Origin: BQJD01 sp964350265 | Lineage (GTDB): Bacteria > Pseudomonadota > Gammaproteobacteria > Arenicellales > CAJQKF01 | Length of the DNA: 64,000 bases | Assembly (NCBI GenBank): GCA_964350265.1 | Contig: CAYGJZ010000005.1 | Coordinates: 1 to 64,000, forward strand | Direction: 5' to 3' | In this document: piece by piece, positions 26,107 through 34,067 of the stretch | Layout: each line of letters starts with the position of its first letter | Numbering within the stretch: position 1 is the first letter of the stretch | The notes under the pieces: model-generated | Told to the model about the DNA's origin: nothing | The model's input: the letters and a program-made list of their open reading frames with translations, nothing else | Databases searched by the model: none | Program-made: the position numbers and the translations under genes

Positions 26107-27557
26107 GCGGTTCGGCCATGCTCTGGTCGCTGCTGGTCCCCCTGGCCGGCGCCACGCTGGTGGCGATCACCGGGAAACGCGAGAACCTGCGCGAGAGCAT
26201 GAGCCTGGGTGCCGGCGTGGTGCTGCTGGCGGTGGTGGTTTCCCTGGCGCCGGCGGTGTTCGGTGGCGCTCGACCCGAAGTGGTGCTGGCCGAGCCGCTG
26301 CCTGGCCTGGCCATCGTGCTCAGTGCCGAGCCGCTGGGCATGCTGTTCGCCCTGATTGCCAGCTTCCTGTGGATCGTCACCACCGTGTATGCCATCGGCT
26401 ACATGCGTGCCCACCACGAGCAGCACCAGACCCGTTTCTACCTGTTTTTCGCCATCGCCATCGCCAGCACCATGGGCGTGGCCTTCTCCGGCAACCTGTT
26501 CACCCTGTTCTTCTTCTACGAGGTGTTGACGCTGTCCACCTACCCGTTGGTCACCCATGCCGGCAGCGACGAGGCGCGGGCGGGAGGACGGGTATACCTG
26601 GGCATCCTGATCACCACCTCGATGGCGCTGTTCCTGGTCGCCATCATCGCCACCGCGGTGACCAGTGGACGGGTCGACTTCGTCGTCGGCGGTGTCTTCG
26701 ACGACAGCACGCCGGCCTGGTTGCTGGCGGTGTTGCTGGTGCTGTTCGTGTACGGCATCGGCAAGGCGGCGCTGATGCCGTTTCATCGCTGGCTGCCGTC
26801 GGCGATGGTCGCGCCGACCCCGGTCAGCGCCTTGCTGCACGCGGTGGCGGTGGTCAAGGCCGGTGTCTTCTCGGTGCTGAAGATCGTCGTCTACACCTTC
26901 GGCGCCGACCGTGTCGGCGAGATCGCGACCACCGATTTCCTGCTCTACGTCGCCGGCTTTACCATCCTTGCCGCCTCGCTGGTGGCGATGCGCAAGGACA
27001 ACCTGAAGGCGAGGCTGGCCTATTCCACCGTCAGCCAGTTGTCCTACGTGGTGCTCGGCGCCTTGCTGGCGGTGGATTCCGGCATCGTCGGCAGTGCCAT
27101 GCACATCGCCATGCATGCCTTCGGCAAGATCACGCTGTTCTTCTGTGCCGGCGCCATCCTGGTGGCGGCGCACAAGACCCGGGTGAGCGAACTCGACGGC
27201 CTCGGTCGCGCCATGCCCTTCACCCTGGCCGCCTTTGCCATTGCCAGCCTGAGCATTGCCGGGCTGCCGCCCGGCGGTGGCGTCTGGAGCAAGTGGTTCC
27301 TGGTGCTGGGCACGGTGGAGACCGGGCACGTGCTGCTGCTGGCGGTACTGCTGGTCAGCACCCTGCTGAACATCTGGTACCTGCTGGAGATTCCGGTGCG
27401 CGGATTCTTCAAGCCGGCCGCGGACGACCACGGGGGAGATCACGGCGAGGCGCCGGTCCCGTGCCGGCTGGCCATCGGTGTCACCACCGCTGCGTCGGTG
27501 GTGCTGTTTTTCTACCCGGAGCCGCTGTACCGCGCGGCCACCCTGCTGACCGGGTAA
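26103..27557 (+). CDS. Second NuoL/M-like proton-conducting antiporter subunit
   Basis: A 484-residue homologue of NuoL/M/MnhD/MbhH. The key helices are FFFYEVLTLSTYPLVTHAG (Glu in TM5), GIGKAALMPFHRWLPSAMVAPTPVSALLHAVAVVKAGVF, and MHAFGKITLFFCAGAIL with the second-half Lys. The Pro-x-His-x-Trp-Leu-Pro signature and the SALLHA segment resemble NuoL/HyfF more than MnhD. The start is a GTG with a 4-nt overlap to mnhD. It is short compared with canonical MrpA (about 770-800), so it may be the functional equivalent of the MrpA N-terminal antiporter half. Confidence 0.88.
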   Translation: MSGSAMLWSLLVPLAGATLVAITGKRENLRESMSLGAGVVLLAVVVSLAPAVFGGARPEVVLAEPLPGLAIVLSAEPLGMLFALIASFLWIVTTVYAIGYMRAHHEQHQTRFYLFFAIAIASTMGVAFSGNLFTLFFFYEVLTLSTYPLVTHAGSDEARAGGRVYLGILITTSMALFLVAIIATAVTSGRVDFVVGGVFDDSTPAWLLAVLLVLFVYGIGKAALMPFHRWLPSAMVAPTPVSALLHAVAVVKAGVFSVLKIVVYTFGADRVGEIATTDFLLYVAGFTILAASLVAMRKDNLKARLAYSTVSQLSYVVLGALLAVDSGIVGSAMHIAMHAFGKITLFFCAGAILVAAHKTRVSELDGLGRAMPFTLAAFAIASLSIAGLPPGGGVWSKWFLVLGTVETGHVLLLAVLLVSTLLNIWYLLEIPVRGFFKPAADDHGGDHGEAPVPCRLAIGVTTAASVVLFFYPEPLYRAATLLTG

Positions 27558-27576
27558 CCCGGCGGGGGAGAGGAAC

Positions 27577-27864
27577 ATGAACGACCAACCTTCCAAGAAT
27601 CCTGGCATGAGCAACGAGAAGAAGCACCTGTTCGACGACCCGCGCAACGTGCGTTTCGTGGTGCGGGCGCTGGCGGTGAGCTGCGTGCTGCTGGTGCTGG
27701 CCGACCTGGTCATCCATCGCCACGTGATCAACCCGCTGGAATCGCTGTTCGGGTTCTACGCCTTCTTCGGTTTCATTGCCTGCGTGGTCCTGGTGTTGCT
27801 GGCCAAGGAAATGCGCAAACTGCTGATGCGTAGCGAGGACTACTATGAACCTGTGGACGAGTGA
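27577..27864 (+). CDS. Small two-TM membrane protein within the antiporter operon
   Basis: A 95-residue protein with a soluble charged N terminus of about 25 residues. Two TM helices follow (VVRALAVSCVLLVLADLVIH and FGFYAFFGFIACVVLVLLAKEM), then an acidic C terminus. A good ribosome site (GGGGGAGAGGAAC) precedes the ATG. It overlaps the next antiporter gene by 20 nt. I recognise no named family; its position suggests an accessory or assembly subunit. Confidence 0.8.
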   Translation: MNDQPSKNPGMSNEKKHLFDDPRNVRFVVRALAVSCVLLVLADLVIHRHVINPLESLFGFYAFFGFIACVVLVLLAKEMRKLLMRSEDYYEPVDE

Positions 27865-29545
27865 TCTGCCGGCATTCGTTCCGTACCTCGTTGCGGCGCT
27901 GCTGATCCCGGTGCTCGGCGCGCGCCTGCGCGCCGCGGTGATGCTGCTGGTGCCGGTGGCCGGCTTCATCCACCTGGCCGGCATCGACTCGGGCACCATG
28001 GTGCAGATGCAGTTGCTCGGCTTCGATGTCACCCCCTACCGGGTTGATGACCTCAGCCGCGTGTTCGGCTACCTGTTCCATCTTGCCGCCTTCATCGGCG
28101 TGCTGTTCTCGCTGCACCTGCGCGACAATACCCAGCATGCCAGCGCCATGCTCTATGCCGGCGGTGCCCAGGGCGCGGTGTTTGCCGGCGACCTGATGAC
28201 GCTGTTCGTGTTCTGGGAAGTGCTGGCGGTGTCCTCGGTCTTCCTGATTCTCGCCCGCGGCACCGATCGCTCGCGGCGCGCGGCCATGCGTTACCTGGTG
28301 ATCCAGGTGCTTTCCGGGGTGCTGCTGCTGGCCGGTGCCCTGCTGTGGTATCGCCAGACCGGCGTGCTCACCTTCGAGTACATCGGCCTGCACGGCGTGG
28401 CCGGTGGTCTGATCCTGCTCGCCTTCGGTATCAAGTGCGCCTTTCCGCTGCTGCACAACTGGCTCACCGATGCCTATCCCGAGGCTACCCCCACCGGGAC
28501 CGTGTTCCTGAGTGCCTTCTCCACCAAGGTGGCGGTGTATGCCCTGGTGCGTGGCTTCCCCGGCACCGAAGTGTTGATCTACATCGGCGCGGTGATGGCC
28601 TGCTTCCCGATCTTCTTCGCAGTGATCGAGAACGACCTGCGACGGGTGCTGACCTACAGCATGATCAACCAGATCGGCTACATGGTGGTCGGCGTCGGCA
28701 TCGGCACCGAGCTGGCGTTGAACGGCACCGTGTCCCACGTCTTCACCCATGTCATCTACAAGGCGCTGCTGCTGATGTCGATGGGCGCGGTACTGCACAT
28801 GACCGGCCGCATCAACGGCTCGGACCTCGGCGGCCTGTACAAGACCATGCCCTGGACCACCACCTTCTGCATCGTCGGCGCGGCATCGATCTCCGCCTTC
28901 CCGCTGTTCAGCGGCTTCATCAGCAAGTCGATGGTGATGACCGCGGCGCTGGAAGGTGGACACACGGTGGTCTGGTTGATGCTGCTGTTCGCCGCCGCCG
29001 GCGTGTTTCACCATGCCGGCATCAAGATTCCGTTCTTCGCCTTCTACTACAAGGACTGCGGCCTGCGTCCCGGCGAACCGCCGCGCAACATGCTCGCGGC
29101 CATGGGCCTGGCAGCCTTCGTCTGCATCTTCCTCGGGGTCTATCCGACGGTGCTCTACGACATCCTGCCGTTTGCCTCGGACTACCATCCCTACGATGCC
29201 AGCCACGTGCTGACCCAGTTGCAGTTGCTGTTCTTTTCCGCCGCGGCCTTTACCTGGCTGAAGCTGTCGGGGATCTATCCGCCGGAGCTGCACTCCACCA
29301 ACATCGACATCGAGTGGACCTATCGCAAGCTGGGGCCGCGGGTGGTGGATCGGCTGGCCCACTGGATCGGCGTCGTCGACCGCGCGGTGCGCGGCGCGGT
29401 GCTCGGGCGCTATCGTCGACTGGTCTACTCCCTGGTGCGGCACCACGGGCCGCAGGGCGCGCTGGCGCAGAGCTGGCCGACCGGCAGCATGGCGCTGTGG
29501 GTGGCGGTGCTGCTGGCGGCGACGCTGGTGCTGTACTACGTCTAG
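27845..29545 (+). CDS. Third NuoM/MnhD-like antiporter subunit
   Basis: A 566-residue NuoL/M/N-family protein, last gene of the operon. It shows LFVFWEVLAVSSVFLILARG (TM5 Glu), AFGIKCAFPLLHNWLTDAYPEATPTGTVFLSAFSTKVAVYALVRG, and FTHVIYKALLLMSMGAVL with the second conserved Lys. A longer C-terminal region of about 70 residues (LHSTNIDIEWTYRKLGP onward) ends in one more TM helix, recalling the C-terminal extension of NuoL-type subunits. It converges on the MocR gene 36 nt away; the gap has only a weak CGGGC/GCCCG hairpin. Confidence 0.9.
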   Translation: MNLWTSDLPAFVPYLVAALLIPVLGARLRAAVMLLVPVAGFIHLAGIDSGTMVQMQLLGFDVTPYRVDDLSRVFGYLFHLAAFIGVLFSLHLRDNTQHASAMLYAGGAQGAVFAGDLMTLFVFWEVLAVSSVFLILARGTDRSRRAAMRYLVIQVLSGVLLLAGALLWYRQTGVLTFEYIGLHGVAGGLILLAFGIKCAFPLLHNWLTDAYPEATPTGTVFLSAFSTKVAVYALVRGFPGTEVLIYIGAVMACFPIFFAVIENDLRRVLTYSMINQIGYMVVGVGIGTELALNGTVSHVFTHVIYKALLLMSMGAVLHMTGRINGSDLGGLYKTMPWTTTFCIVGAASISAFPLFSGFISKSMVMTAALEGGHTVVWLMLLFAAAGVFHHAGIKIPFFAFYYKDCGLRPGEPPRNMLAAMGLAAFVCIFLGVYPTVLYDILPFASDYHPYDASHVLTQLQLLFFSAAAFTWLKLSGIYPPELHSTNIDIEWTYRKLGPRVVDRLAHWIGVVDRAVRGAVLGRYRRLVYSLVRHHGPQGALAQSWPTGSMALWVAVLLAATLVLYYV

Positions 29546-29581
29546 CGCGGGCTATTCCGGCCCGTGGCTCGGCCTGTCCCG

Positions 29582-31066
29582 CTAGTCTCGCCGCGAGCGG
29601 CCACCGCCGGCGTGTACCAGGGCCGCCAGCTCGGCCAGCCCGGCCGGGATCTGGTTGGAGGGGATCGAGGAAAAGCCGAGCCTGGCATGGTTGCACGGTG
29701 TCGGTGGGCGGTTGAAGAACACGTTGCCGGCCTCGATCAGGACGCCGCGTTCCCGCGCCCGCGTCTCCAGCGCGTCGGCATCGATGCCCTCGGGCAGGCG
29801 CAGCCAGAACGCCGAGCCGCCGAAGGCGCGGTGGGTGACCGAACCGGGGAAGTGGGTGTCCAGGGACTCGACCATCACCCGCCAGCGATCGCGCAGGGTG
29901 TGATGCAGCCGGCGCACCAGGGCGTCGTGGTAGCCACGCTTCAGGAACTGGGCAACGATGTACTGGTTGTTGGCCGGCGGGTGTCGCAGCATCAGGCGGC
30001 GCAGTACCCGGGCCTGTTCGATGAATGACCGCGGACCCACCAGGTATCCCATGCGCAGCCCCGGCGCCAGGGTCTTCGACAGGCTTCCGATGTAGATCAC
30101 GCGCTGCGCATCGTCCATGCTCTTCAATGCCGGCACCGGCTCGTCGGCGTAGTTGAGCTCGGACTCGTAGTCGTCCTCGATGACGATGAAGTCGTGCTCG
30201 CTGGCCGCTTCCAGCAACGCCTGGCGGCGTTCGATGGGCATGGTGACGGTGGTCGGGAACTGGTGGCTGGGGGTGACGTGGACGCAGTGACAGCCGCGCA
30301 GGCTGCCGCCGACCACCAGCCCGCCGCCATCCAGTGGAAGCGGCCGCACCCGCCGGGTGAGGCTCTTGAAGACATTGCGCGCGTCGGTGTAGCCAGGCTC
30401 CTCCACGCCGACGGTGCTGTTGGCCGAGAGCAGCAGTTGCGCCGACAGGTAGAGCGCGTGCTGGGCGCCGAGTGTCACCAGGATCTCGTCGGGGTCCACC
30501 CACACGCCGCGCCGCGGCAGCACCCGGGTGTGAATCTGCTCGATCAGCTCCGGGTCGTCGCGGTCGGCACGATCGCCGGCCCAGGCACGGATGGCGCGCA
30601 CCGAGGCGGCGTCGCGGCAGCACTCGCGCCAGTCGGCGATGGGGAACAGGGCCGGGTCGAACTGTCCGTAAAGAAAGGGATAGGGGTACTGCTGCCAGTC
30701 CTGCGGCTTCTCGATCTGTCGCTGGCGGCGCAGGTCGATGCGGGTGCGGCCGACCCAGTGGGCCGGTTCGGCCGCCGCTGCCGGGCGCCGCCGTGCGCCG
30801 CGCGCATGCCCCTTGACGATGTCTTCGCTGACGTAGAAGCCGCTGCGCTCCCGGGACACCAGGTAGCCCTCGTCCACCAGGTGCTCGTAGGCCAGCACCA
30901 CCGTGTTGCGGGCAACCTTGAGCTGTTGGGCCAGCTTTCGCCCCGAGGGCACCGGGCTGCCTGGCGGCAGGTGACCGTCGAGGATGGCGCCGACGAGCAT
31001 TTCGCGGATTCGCGTCTGCAGGTTGGCCCCGTCGTCATCCGGCAGCTGGAACAGGATGTCCGACAT
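29582..31066 (-). CDS. MocR-family transcriptional regulator (GntR HTH plus aminotransferase fold)
   Basis: A 494-residue protein with an N-terminal GntR winged helix (about residues 15-80: LPPGSPVPSGRKLAQQLKVARNTVVLAYEHLVDEGYLVSRERSGFYV). A fold-type I aminotransferase-like domain follows, with VEEPGYTDARNVF and the PLP-binding lysine segment YIGSLSKTLAPGLRMGYLVGP. MocR proteins sense PLP-linked or amine ligands (GabR, TauR and PdxR are examples). It is divergent from an omega-transaminase gene, so that gene is its likely target and an omega-amino acid its likely effector. Confidence 0.92.
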   Translation of the reverse strand: MSDILFQLPDDDGANLQTRIREMLVGAILDGHLPPGSPVPSGRKLAQQLKVARNTVVLAYEHLVDEGYLVSRERSGFYVSEDIVKGHARGARRRPAAAAEPAHWVGRTRIDLRRQRQIEKPQDWQQYPYPFLYGQFDPALFPIADWRECCRDAASVRAIRAWAGDRADRDDPELIEQIHTRVLPRRGVWVDPDEILVTLGAQHALYLSAQLLLSANSTVGVEEPGYTDARNVFKSLTRRVRPLPLDGGGLVVGGSLRGCHCVHVTPSHQFPTTVTMPIERRQALLEAASEHDFIVIEDDYESELNYADEPVPALKSMDDAQRVIYIGSLSKTLAPGLRMGYLVGPRSFIEQARVLRRLMLRHPPANNQYIVAQFLKRGYHDALVRRLHHTLRDRWRVMVESLDTHFPGSVTHRAFGGSAFWLRLPEGIDADALETRARERGVLIEAGNVFFNRPPTPCNHARLGFSSIPSNQIPAGLAELAALVHAGGGRSRRD

Positions 31067-31096
31067 CCACTGGCCTCATCACGATGGGAGTACTGG

Positions 31097-31108
31097 TGCT
31101 ATGTAGCA
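31097..31108. promoter_or_regulatory. Candidate MocR operator and promoter region
   Basis: The 121-nt divergent gap holds a perfect palindrome TGCTATGTAGCA, 31 nt upstream of the MocR start, and a TTGACA at 31131-31136 directed at the transaminase. The -10 for that -35 (GTGTAA near 31156) is poor, which suits an activator-dependent promoter. MocR regulators usually bind repeats in exactly this position; the assignment is inference. Confidence 0.4.
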
Positions 31109-31187
31109 AAACGGGGCGGGGACTAATGTGTTGACATCCATAAGCCTCAGATCGAGTGTAAACCTGCGACGGAAAGGGAAGCAACTG

Positions 31188-32501
31188 ATGAAACTAGACC
31201 ACGAATCCATGCAAAGTTTCTGGATGCCGTTCACCGGCAACCGGGACTTCAAAGCCGAGCCGCGCCTGCTGGTGAAAGCCGAGGGCGTCTACTACTGGAA
31301 CGACCGCGGCGAGAAGATCATCGACGCCTCGTCGGGCCTGTTCTGCTGCGCCGCCGGCCACTGCCGCCCGGAAATCACCGAGGCGGTGCATCGACAGATG
31401 CAGACCCTGGACTACTCGCCGCCGTTCCAGACCGGCCAGCCGCTGGCCTTCGAGTTCGCCAACCGGGTTGCCGCGCTGACCCCGGAAGGTCTCGACCACA
31501 TCTTCTTCACCAACTCCGGGTCCGAGTCGGTGGATACGGCGATGAAAATCGCCTATGCCTACCACTACGCCCGCGGTGAAGGGCAGCGCCAGCGCTTCGT
31601 GTCCCGCGAGCGCGCCTACCACGGTGTCAACCTGGGCGGTGTCTCGCTGAGCGGCATGATCAAGAACCGCCAGGCCTTCGGCGCCGGCGTGCCCGGCGTG
31701 GTGCACATGCGTCACACCTGGCTGCCGGAAAACCGCTTCGTCAAGGGTCAGCCGGAAACCGGTGCCGAGCTCGCCGACGATCTCGAGCGCATGGCGCTGA
31801 ACTTCGGTCCGGACACCATCGCCGCCTGCTTCGTCGAGCCGATTGCCGGCTCCACCGGCTGCCTGGTGCCGCCCAAGGGCTACCTCGAACGGTTGCGCGA
31901 GATCTGCGACACCTACGGCATCCTGCTGGTGTTCGACGAGGTCATCACCGGCTTCGGCCGTACCGGCAAGGCCTTTGCCGCCGACAGTTTCGGTGTCGTG
32001 CCCGACATCATGACCATGGCCAAGGCGCTGACCAACGCCGCCCAGCCGATGGGCGCGGTGGCGGTGTCGAACAAGGTGCACGATGCCATCATGGGCGCTG
32101 CCCCGGAGAAGGCCATCGAACTGTTCCACGGCTATACCTACTCGGCCCATCCGGCCGCCTGCGCCGCCGGCATCGCGACCATGGACATCTTCGAGAAGGA
32201 AGGACTGTTCGACCGTGCCGCCGAGCTTTCGCCGTACTTCCTCGACGCCATCTACGCCCTGAGTGACCTGCCGGTGATCACCGACATCCGTGGCTACGGC
32301 ATGCTGGTGGGCATCGACGTCAAGCCGCGGCAGCAGCCCGGCGTGGCCGGCCTGGAGGCGCAGAAGCTGCTCTACCGCGGCGGCCTGAACCTCAAGGCCA
32401 CCGGGGATTCGCTGCTGGTGGCGCCGCCACTGGTGTCCGAGCGCGAGCACATCGACGAGATGTGCGAAAAGCTGCGCACCGCGTTGTCGGCCATGAGCTA
32501 G
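31188..32501 (+). CDS. Omega-amino acid:pyruvate aminotransferase (beta-alanine/omega-amine type)
   Basis: A 437-residue class III PLP-dependent aminotransferase. The start MKLDHESMQSFWMPFTGNRDFK and FTNSGSESVDTAMKIAYAYH, SRERAYHGVNLGG, LVFDEVITGFGRTGKAFA and the PLP-lysine segment TMAKALTNAAQPMGAV follow the beta-alanine:pyruvate transaminase pattern. The ATG at 31188 has AAGGGA upstream. With the malonate/methylmalonate-semialdehyde dehydrogenase at 40974 it could route beta-alanine or a polyamine-derived amine to acetyl- or propionyl-CoA. The adjacent MocR and amine transporter support an amine substrate. Confidence 0.9.
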   Translation: MKLDHESMQSFWMPFTGNRDFKAEPRLLVKAEGVYYWNDRGEKIIDASSGLFCCAAGHCRPEITEAVHRQMQTLDYSPPFQTGQPLAFEFANRVAALTPEGLDHIFFTNSGSESVDTAMKIAYAYHYARGEGQRQRFVSRERAYHGVNLGGVSLSGMIKNRQAFGAGVPGVVHMRHTWLPENRFVKGQPETGAELADDLERMALNFGPDTIAACFVEPIAGSTGCLVPPKGYLERLREICDTYGILLVFDEVITGFGRTGKAFAADSFGVVPDIMTMAKALTNAAQPMGAVAVSNKVHDAIMGAAPEKAIELFHGYTYSAHPAACAAGIATMDIFEKEGLFDRAAELSPYFLDAIYALSDLPVITDIRGYGMLVGIDVKPRQQPGVAGLEAQKLLYRGGLNLKATGDSLLVAPPLVSEREHIDEMCEKLRTALSAMS

Positions 32502-32505
32502 GCGG

Positions 32506-32554
32506 ACCGGGCCCGGGGACGACCGTGCGGCGCTGCCGTTCCCGGGCCGGGTTT
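32506..32554 (+). terminator. GC-rich hairpin terminator after the transaminase gene
   Basis: Fifteen-base arms ACCGGGCCCGGGGAC and GTTCCCGGGCCGGGT pair with one mismatch and one wobble around a 17-nt loop, starting 5 nt after the stop and ending in TTTC. This probably separates the transaminase from the transporter operon. Confidence 0.5.
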
Positions 32555-32587
32555 CACGCAAAATTCATTACCCAAGTTCCGGGGGGT

Positions 32588-32648
32588 TATGATACTTTTT
32601 CGTTAATATAACTATTTCTACAAGGGTCGCCCGGACCCGCTCCGGGCG
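32588..32648 (+). promoter_or_regulatory. AT-rich leader with -10-like boxes and a hairpin before the binding-protein gene
   Basis: An unusually AT-rich 45-nt stretch carries TATGAT (32588-32593) and TATAAC (32607-32612), both good -10 boxes with poor -35 partners. It is followed by a perfect hairpin CGCCCGGA/TCCGGGCG (32628-32648), which would lie in the 5' untranslated leader. It is the only plausible start site for the transporter operon. The lack of a -35 suggests activator control. Confidence 0.4.
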
Positions 32649-32693
32649 GCTGCTATCCGTCAATCCATTTGACACATCGTTCGGAGGGTAACT

Positions 32694-33875
32694 ATGAGCA
32701 GTCCAGAAAAAACTCGAGCAAGTGCCGGTCGTCGCAGGTTCCTCAAGGGCACCGCGGCCGCGGGTACCGCCGCCGCGGTCGGACCGTGGATTGTCAGCCC
32801 CAAGGTGCTGGCGTCCTCCGGCGAAGTCAACGTGCTGATGTGGTCGGACTACCTGCCCACCGGCTTCCTCGCCGCCTTCAAGGAGAAAACCGGCATCACC
32901 GTCAACTACACGGGTATCGGCTCCAACGAGGAAATCATCAACAAGATGAAGGCGACCAAGGGTCGCGGCGTGGACATCTGCAGCCCGACCAACATGCGTT
33001 CGCCGCAGTGGATCGAGCTCGGCCTGTTGCAACCCTTCGACTACAGCCGCATCCCCAACCTGTCCAACGTCAACCCGGCCATGCTCAAGGTCGGCGACGA
33101 GGAATGGAACTTCGGTGACAAGGGCTCGCACTGGCTGCCGCACATCTGGGGTACCGAGGGCGTTGCCTGGCGCACCGACCTGTGGACGCCGCCGCGCGAG
33201 GGCGAGATCCCGAGCTATGGCGACATCTGGCAGGAAGACGTCAAGGGCAAGACCATGATGCGTCGCCATTCCGGCATGCTCGGCGCCGGCCTGTACCTGG
33301 AGACCACCGACAAGCTCGAGCCGGGTGCGATGAAGGCGGCCTACAACGACGAGGAGACCATGCGCAAGGTCTGGAACGTCGTCACCGACTACTGCATCGC
33401 CAACAAGGCCCAGGTCAAGCTGTTCTGGAACGATGCCGACAGCCAGAAGAACGGCTTCCTCAACGACGGCGTGCTGGTCGGCCAGACCTGGGATGGTCCG
33501 CCGATCACCATGATGAACAACGGCGACCCGGTCCAGTACCGCGCCCCGGCCGAGGGTTCCCTGGCCTGGGTGGACGGCATGTCGTTGTCGGCCGGTGCCG
33601 AGAACGTCGACGAGGTCTATGCCTTCCTCGAGTTCTGCTTCATGGCCGAACCGGCCGGCAAGTCCATCGACGGCGGCGGCGACGAGTCCTGGGGTGGCCA
33701 TGGCTACAACTCGGCGGTGCTTGGCGCCGACAAGTTCGCCAGCGAGAACTACGCCAAGACCTTCGCCTCGGTCTACCCGGGCGAGTCGCTGGCCAACCTG
33801 TGGCCCTGGCCGAAGGAGCCGCAGTGGTACGCCGACGTGCGCACCGAGTTCGAGAACAAGTTCGCGGCTGCCTAA
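32694..33875 (+). CDS. Tat-exported polyamine-type ABC transporter substrate-binding protein
   Basis: A 393-residue periplasmic binding protein. A twin-arginine signal is at residues 11-40: GRRRFLKG followed by an Ala-rich hydrophobic stretch. The mature part starts EVNVLMWSDYLPTGFLAAFKEKTGI, the PotD/PotF-type opening, with GSNEEIINKMKATKGRGVDICSPTN. The acidic and aromatic ligand pocket is present but does not settle the substrate among spermidine, putrescine and related amines. Tat rather than Sec export is notable. It is followed by ATPase and permease genes on the same strand. Confidence 0.88.
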   Translation: MSSPEKTRASAGRRRFLKGTAAAGTAAAVGPWIVSPKVLASSGEVNVLMWSDYLPTGFLAAFKEKTGITVNYTGIGSNEEIINKMKATKGRGVDICSPTNMRSPQWIELGLLQPFDYSRIPNLSNVNPAMLKVGDEEWNFGDKGSHWLPHIWGTEGVAWRTDLWTPPREGEIPSYGDIWQEDVKGKTMMRRHSGMLGAGLYLETTDKLEPGAMKAAYNDEETMRKVWNVVTDYCIANKAQVKLFWNDADSQKNGFLNDGVLVGQTWDGPPITMMNNGDPVQYRAPAEGSLAWVDGMSLSAGAENVDEVYAFLEFCFMAEPAGKSIDGGGDESWGGHGYNSAVLGADKFASENYAKTFASVYPGESLANLWPWPKEPQWYADVRTEFENKFAAA

Positions 33876-33885
33876 GCCGCTTCCC

Positions 33886-33912
33886 GGGCCGGTGGCGATG
33901 CGCCACCGGCCC
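33886..33912 (+). other. Strong hairpin between binding-protein and ATPase genes
   Basis: A perfect 12-bp stem GGGCCGGTGGCG/CGCCACCGGCCC with an ATG triloop lies 10 nt after the binding-protein stop and has no T run. Such hairpins commonly protect the binding-protein part of the mRNA or partly attenuate the downstream genes, raising binding protein over membrane components. The rest of the 192-nt gap contains no gene that I can support. Confidence 0.65.
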
Positions 33913-34067
33913 CGGCGTTGCCGCCTTGCTGGCGGCAGCGTGCGCATGCCCGGTGGTGACCACCGGGACGACAAGGTGGCGACAGCGCCGCCCGCGACGG
34001 GCGGAGCGCGAATCCGGCGCCAGCCGGAGGCCGGAGTCGCCCGCCACACCGAAGCGGGGAAAGATGC

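Noticed and set aside
22231..29545. A DAB-type dissolved inorganic carbon uptake system
   Set aside because: That system pairs a NuoL-like protein with a large DUF2309 protein; no DUF2309-type gene is present here, while subunits B, C, E, F and G of Mrp are all present.
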